Source: Pseudonocardia sp.
GTDB taxonomy: Bacteria; Actinomycetota; Actinomycetes; Mycobacteriales; Pseudonocardiaceae
Length of the DNA: 48,251 nucleotides
Assembly (NCBI GenBank): GCA_019244295.1
Contig: JAFASX010000037.1
Coordinates: forward strand, 1-48,251
Direction of reading: 5' to 3'
Both the position numbers and the translations under genes were made by a program. Position 1 is the stretch's first letter, and each line of letters starts with the position of its first letter. This document shows positions 44,652 through 48,251 of this stretch, in pieces. The notes beneath the pieces are model-generated. The model was not told the origin of the DNA, made no database searches, and saw only the letters and a program-made list of their open reading frames with translations.

Positions 44652-46154
44652 CTACCGTTGGACGGCTTTCTCGGCGGTGGCTAGCCACTCCCGCCACTGC
44701 TCGGCCTGGCCTTCGGCCTGCTTGGCTCGCCGGGTGTCGCCGGCGGCCCTGGCCTTGGCGGCCTGGGATTCGAACTGCTGCACCCGATCGCGGAACTGCG
44801 CGACACGCGCGTCCACCTCTCGGTCGCCGCGACGCCACCGCTGATCCAGGTCGGCGCGAATACGGTCTTCGACCGCCCGCAGCCGGTCTTCTAGCTCGCG
44901 GATCCGCTCGCGGGGCACTTTGCCGACGGCTTCCCAGCGTTCGTGGAGCGAACGCAGCGCGGCGCGAGCGGCCTCCGGGCTGGTGGGATCGATCCGCTCG
45001 GCCTCGGCAAGGAGTTGTTCCTTGCGCGCGGCGTTCGTGTTGAACTCGGTGTCACGCTCGGAGAACACGGCTGAGCGCCGGCTGAAGAACGTTTCCTGCG
45101 CGGCTCGGAACCGTTGCCACAACGCGTCATCCGACTCCTTCTGCGCCCGACCCGCTGCCTTCCACTCGGCCATCAGTTGCTTGTAACGGGCGGCGGTGGC
45201 ATTCCAGTCGGTTGACTCGCTCAGGCTCTCCGCCTCGATGGCCAGCTCCTCCTTGCGGGCTTTAGCGGCGGCCCGCTGCCGGTCCAGCTCCGCGAAGTGT
45301 GAGCCTCGGCGGCGGTTGAAAGCGTCTCGGGCGCGGGAGAACCGTTTCCAGAGTTGTTCGTCGGTCTTGCGGTCGATACCCCGGATGGTCCGCCATTCGT
45401 CGAGGATCGATTTGAACCGATCGCCAGCCTGTTTCCACTGTGTGGTCTCATCGGCCAGTTGCTCGGCCTCGGTGGCCAGCTCTTCCTTGCGGTTGATCGC
45501 CTCGGCCCTGGCCGCTTCGCGAGCCGCGCGAGCGCCGCTGATCGCTTCCTCGGCCTGCTGGACCAGAGCGTCGAGGTAGGCGGCCAGACCGGCCACATCG
45601 CCGACCACCGCGGCGTCCGCGAGACCTGTCCCCAGTTGCCGGGCGCTGGCCAGAGTGTGCTTCGGATCGACGCCACCGGTAGCCAGCCGAGTGGACAGCA
45701 ACTCCGCTTCGGTGAGCAGGTCGTCGAAACGGCGGGCGAAGTGGGCTAGGCCTTCCTCGGGCTCGCCGGCCTGCCAGCTACCAACCACCCGTTCACCGGT
45801 CGCCATGACCAGGTAGACCGTGCCATCGTCAGCTACCCGGCCCCATCGAGCTGGATTACCGCTGGCCGGCTGGACCGGATGGACGACGGCTGGCGAAGGC
45901 GCCGGCGGCACAGCGGCGGCCGGCGTGGTTACTTCGGCGGCGCCGTTCGGCTTCGGCGCGGGGGGCCCCGGAAGGGGCTTTGGCTCGGGTGCGGATTCGG
46001 CCCGCGGGGGCGTCGAGTCAAGGCCGGAACGCTCTGTTTGCGGTGGCGGGGGTAGTGAACCAGGCGGCTGGAGGTGTGGTTCCTCTTCGGTCTGCTCAAT
46101 CTGTTCGGGCGACGAATCCACCTGATCCGTCCGCGTCGTCTCCTCATGTGCCAT
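44652..46154 (-). CDS. DUF349-repeat coiled-coil protein
   Basis: A 500-residue protein with an acidic, Pro-rich N-terminal third (about 1-110) and then tandem DUF349 helical repeats. Each repeat has the W-K/R-A-x-G core: [37 protein letters not shown] and [14 protein letters not shown]. The rest is highly charged and largely coiled coil. The ATG at 46154 has GGGGAGG ahead; the frame is open to 46277. It corresponds to Rv2731 between miaB and miaA. The biochemical role is unknown. Confidence 0.88.
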   Translation of the reverse strand: MAHEETTRTDQVDSSPEQIEQTEEEPHLQPPGSLPPPPQTERSGLDSTPPRAESAPEPKPLPGPPAPKPNGAAEVTTPAAAVPPAPSPAVVHPVQPASGNPARWGRVADDGTVYLVMATGERVVGSWQAGEPEEGLAHFARRFDDLLTEAELLSTRLATGGVDPKHTLASARQLGTGLADAAVVGDVAGLAAYLDALVQQAEEAISGARAAREAARAEAINRKEELATEAEQLADETTQWKQAGDRFKSILDEWRTIRGIDRKTDEQLWKRFSRARDAFNRRRGSHFAELDRQRAAAKARKEELAIEAESLSESTDWNATAARYKQLMAEWKAAGRAQKESDDALWQRFRAAQETFFSRRSAVFSERDTEFNTNAARKEQLLAEAERIDPTSPEAARAALRSLHERWEAVGKVPRERIRELEDRLRAVEDRIRADLDQRWRRGDREVDARVAQFRDRVQQFESQAAKARAAGDTRRAKQAEGQAEQWREWLATAEKAVQR

Positions 46155-46438
46155 ACCGGCCTCCCCTTTTCGGCCCGCTGCTTTCGCAACGGGCGCTCCG
46201 CACGGCGACGGAGCCCTCACGCGCGGCCACACCTGCCCGGCATGGCTCGCACGTGATTCAAACAGCTCCGGCCGCACCGCGGAACCGCATTGGCCGGGCA
46301 GCCCCGTCAGCGGTGGTTTTCCAGAGACGAGACGACGTCGATAGGCTGCTCAACCATGGTGGCGATGGTCGTTGTGGCCCCTCAGCCGCCCCTGATGATC
46401 CCTCAGCTCACGGTCAGCGGGGCAGCGGAGCGGTGCCG

Positions 46439-47344
46439 GTGAGCGACCGAACCCGACCGGTGGCGGTGCTCGGCCCGACCGCGACCGGCAAGTCCGACTT
46501 GGGGGTTGAGCTGGCCCTGCGCCTTGGTGGCGAAGTGCTCAACGCCGACGCGATGCAGCTCTACCGTGGGATGGACATCGGTACCGCCAAGCTCAGCCAC
46601 ACCGAGCGGCGCGGCGTCCCGCACCATCTGCTGGATGTCCTGGACGTCACTGAAACCGCGTCGGTGGCCGCTTACCAGCGTGCCGCGCGGGCCACCATAG
46701 AGCGGCTGCTGGCCGCCGGTCGCGTTCCGGTGCTGGTGGGCGGTTCCGCGCTGTACTTGCGCGCGGTATGGGATGAGCTGTCGTTCCCGGGGACCGACCC
46801 AGTGGTGCGCACCAGGTTGTTGGCTGAGCTGGCTGAGCAGGGCCCGGCGGCGCTGCACCGGCGCCTGGCGCGGCTCGACCCATCGGCCGCATCGGCTGTG
46901 CTGGTCAGCAACGGCCGCCGGATCGTGCGCGCGCTAGAGGTGATCGAGATTACCGGTCGCCCGTTCGCCGCGGCCATGCCGGTGGCCGCGCGACCGCGCT
47001 ACGACACCGTGTTGCTGGGGCTGGACCTGCCGACCGAGCAGCTGGATATCCGTATCGAGCGGCGGGTACGGCGGATGTTCGACGACGGCTTGGTCGATGA
47101 GGTGCGGGCGCTATGCGCGATCGGGCTGCGCGAGGGTCCGACCGCGTCGCGCGCGGTCGGATATCAGCAAGTGATCACGGCGCTGGACGGGCGGAGCTCG
47201 CTCGCCGAGGCCGTTGAGAACACCACCCGCGCCACCTGCCGCCTGGTGCGTCGGCAGCGGTCGTGGTTTCGCCGCGACGACCGGATCCACTGGCTGGGCC
47301 CGGCTGACGATCCGGTTGACGCCGCGTTGCGCGCGCTAGCCTGA
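46439..47344 (+). CDS. miaA: tRNA dimethylallyltransferase
   Basis: A 301-residue enzyme that transfers a dimethylallyl group to N6 of A37 in tRNAs that read UNN codons. It has the P-loop [10 protein letters not shown], then [41 protein letters not shown] and [11 protein letters not shown]. The GTG at 46439 is chosen because the P-loop then begins about residue 12 as in the family, and GGAG lies 8 bases ahead. The frame is open far upstream without homology. MiaB acts after it. Confidence 0.93.
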   Translation: MSDRTRPVAVLGPTATGKSDLGVELALRLGGEVLNADAMQLYRGMDIGTAKLSHTERRGVPHHLLDVLDVTETASVAAYQRAARATIERLLAAGRVPVLVGGSALYLRAVWDELSFPGTDPVVRTRLLAELAEQGPAALHRRLARLDPSAASAVLVSNGRRIVRALEVIEITGRPFAAAMPVAARPRYDTVLLGLDLPTEQLDIRIERRVRRMFDDGLVDEVRALCAIGLREGPTASRAVGYQQVITALDGRSSLAEAVENTTRATCRLVRRQRSWFRRDDRIHWLGPADDPVDAALRALA

Positions 47345-47391
47345 TCGGCGAAAGCCGGCGGTGAGCGGCCGGTCGGGCGAAGGAGCAGCCG

Positions 47392-48251
47392 ATGGATGGA
47401 GTCCAGTTCCTTAAAGGCCACGGCGCCGAGAACGATTTCGTGCTGTTACCCGATTTTGAGGGCGTCCTCGAACTCACCCCGGCCCGAGTACGCGCACTGT
47501 GCGACCGGCGCCGGGGGCTGGGCGCGGACGGCGTACTGCGGGTCGTGCGCACCGCCGCTGTATGGGACCTGAGCGCGCCGATGCCGGCGGACGCCGAGTG
47601 GTTCATGGACTACCGCAACGCGGATGGCTCGATCGCGGAAATGTGCGGGAACGGCGTTCGGGTCTTCGCCCGCTACCTTGCCGAGGCCGGGCTGATCGCC
47701 CACGAATCGGCGATCACCGTCGCCACGCGGGGCGGCGCCCGCCGGGTGCGATTCGGTTCCGATAACCAGATCTCCGTGGACATGGGTGCCGTTCGGCTCG
47801 GCTCGGCGAGTGCCGCGACGCTGTCCGGGCGGCGGTACGCCGGCGTATCGGTGGACGTGGGCAATCCCCATCTGGCCTGCGTCATCGAGACGCCGCTGGA
47901 TGAGCTGGACCTCACCGTGCGCCCCGGGTTCGACCGCGAGCTATTCCCGGATGGGGTGAATATCGAGTTCGTCACACCAGCGCGCGGTAGCGCGGGCCGA
48001 ACGAGTTCGGCACCGGCTGAGGTGGTCTCGATGCGGGTGTACGAGCGCGGGGTCGGCGAGACCCGATCGTGCGGCACGGGGATGGTAGCCGCCGCGGCCG
48101 CCGTGCTACGGCACCGGGGCCAGGCGGACGGGGCGCTGGTGGTACGTGCCTTAGGTGGCCAGGCACAGGTTGAGCTTGCCAGTGGCATGGCCACGTTGAC
48201 CGGCCCGGCGGTGCTGGTCGCCGCCGGCAGGCTGGACGACCGATGGTGGCG
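47392..48251 (+). CDS. dapF: diaminopimelate epimerase, 3' end cut by the window
   Basis: About 286 codons are visible and the frame is still open at the last base; most of the enzyme (usually 280-300 residues) is here. It converts LL- to meso-diaminopimelate for lysine and cell-wall peptidoglycan. The start MDGVQFLKGHGAENDFVLLP has AGGAG six bases ahead. The two catalytic cysteines are in AEMCGNGVRVFARY and TRSCGTGMVAAAAA. Other marks are YRNADGS and VDVGNPHLACVI. It follows miaA by 47 bases, as in mycobacteria. Confidence 0.95.
   Translation, partial: MDGVQFLKGHGAENDFVLLPDFEGVLELTPARVRALCDRRRGLGADGVLRVVRTAAVWDLSAPMPADAEWFMDYRNADGSIAEMCGNGVRVFARYLAEAGLIAHESAITVATRGGARRVRFGSDNQISVDMGAVRLGSASAATLSGRRYAGVSVDVGNPHLACVIETPLDELDLTVRPGFDRELFPDGVNIEFVTPARGSAGRTSSAPAEVVSMRVYERGVGETRSCGTGMVAAAAAVLRHRGQADGALVVRALGGQAQVELASGMATLTGPAVLVAAGRLDDRWW

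Overview
The window looks like chromosomal DNA of a high-GC actinobacterium. It is most like a member of the Mycobacteriales/Pseudonocardiales: a cyanide-type cta/qcr respiratory cluster with actinobacterial CtaF, DUF3043, DUF3046, an AdoK-type adenosine kinase, a LexA box of the TCGAAC-N4-GTTC type, and gene orders that I recognise from Mycobacterium tuberculosis. No species is claimed, and no rRNA, tRNA or CRISPR was seen.

Region 1 (1-3.1 kb) is a graveyard. It holds the tail of a 13E12/DUF222-type HNH endonuclease, two scraps of an ISAzo13-family transposase, a decayed PCMT-type methyltransferase of the kind found with ribosomal peptides, a 30-residue peptide gene with a strong ribosome binding site, and copies of a CAATGCC-G/A-CGTA repeat. 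Region 2 (3.1-8.2 kb) is accessory: a small winged-helix-like protein, an orphan Phd/YefM-like antitoxin, a DHA2 drug exporter divergent from its TetR regulator, a PucR regulator and a truncated acyl-CoA ligase.

Region 3 (8.2-24.8 kb) is core and runs in the order of M. tuberculosis Rv2208-Rv2192: cobS-cobT-cobU, DUF3043, glycerate kinase, an ErpA/HesB protein, adenosine kinase, asnB, ctaC-ctaF, ctaE-qcrC-qcrA-qcrB, a receiver-like protein and trpD. The cob genes finish the lower-ligand loop of cobalamin. The cta/qcr genes build the bc1-aa3 respiratory supercomplex.

Region 4 (24.4-28.9 kb) is DUF3046-recA-recX. recA encodes 1066 residues because two complete, homing-endonuclease-containing inteins interrupt a 345-residue RecA: one inside the Walker A motif, one at the site used by the M. 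leprae RecA intein. This is the most striking feature of the window.

Region 5 (28.9-42.5 kb) separates recX from miaB, which lie close together in mycobacteria. It carries a LysR regulator divergent from an Sdh1-type succinate dehydrogenase (sdhCAB), a compact translationally coupled pqqA-C-D-E-B operon for the cofactor PQQ, a divergent glucose/sorbosone dehydrogenase lipoprotein that could use PQQ, a membrane Ser/Thr kinase whose outer domain is an amino-acid-type solute-binding protein, an aldo/keto reductase and a SIMPL-domain lipoprotein. Region 6 (42.6-48.25 kb) returns to core order: miaB, a membrane protein, a DUF349 protein, miaA and dapF, the last cut by the window end.

A recurrent small-scale pattern is perfect short tandem duplications (12-25 bp). 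They fall at gene ends, over a start region or in linkers. Those inside reading frames have lengths divisible by three.
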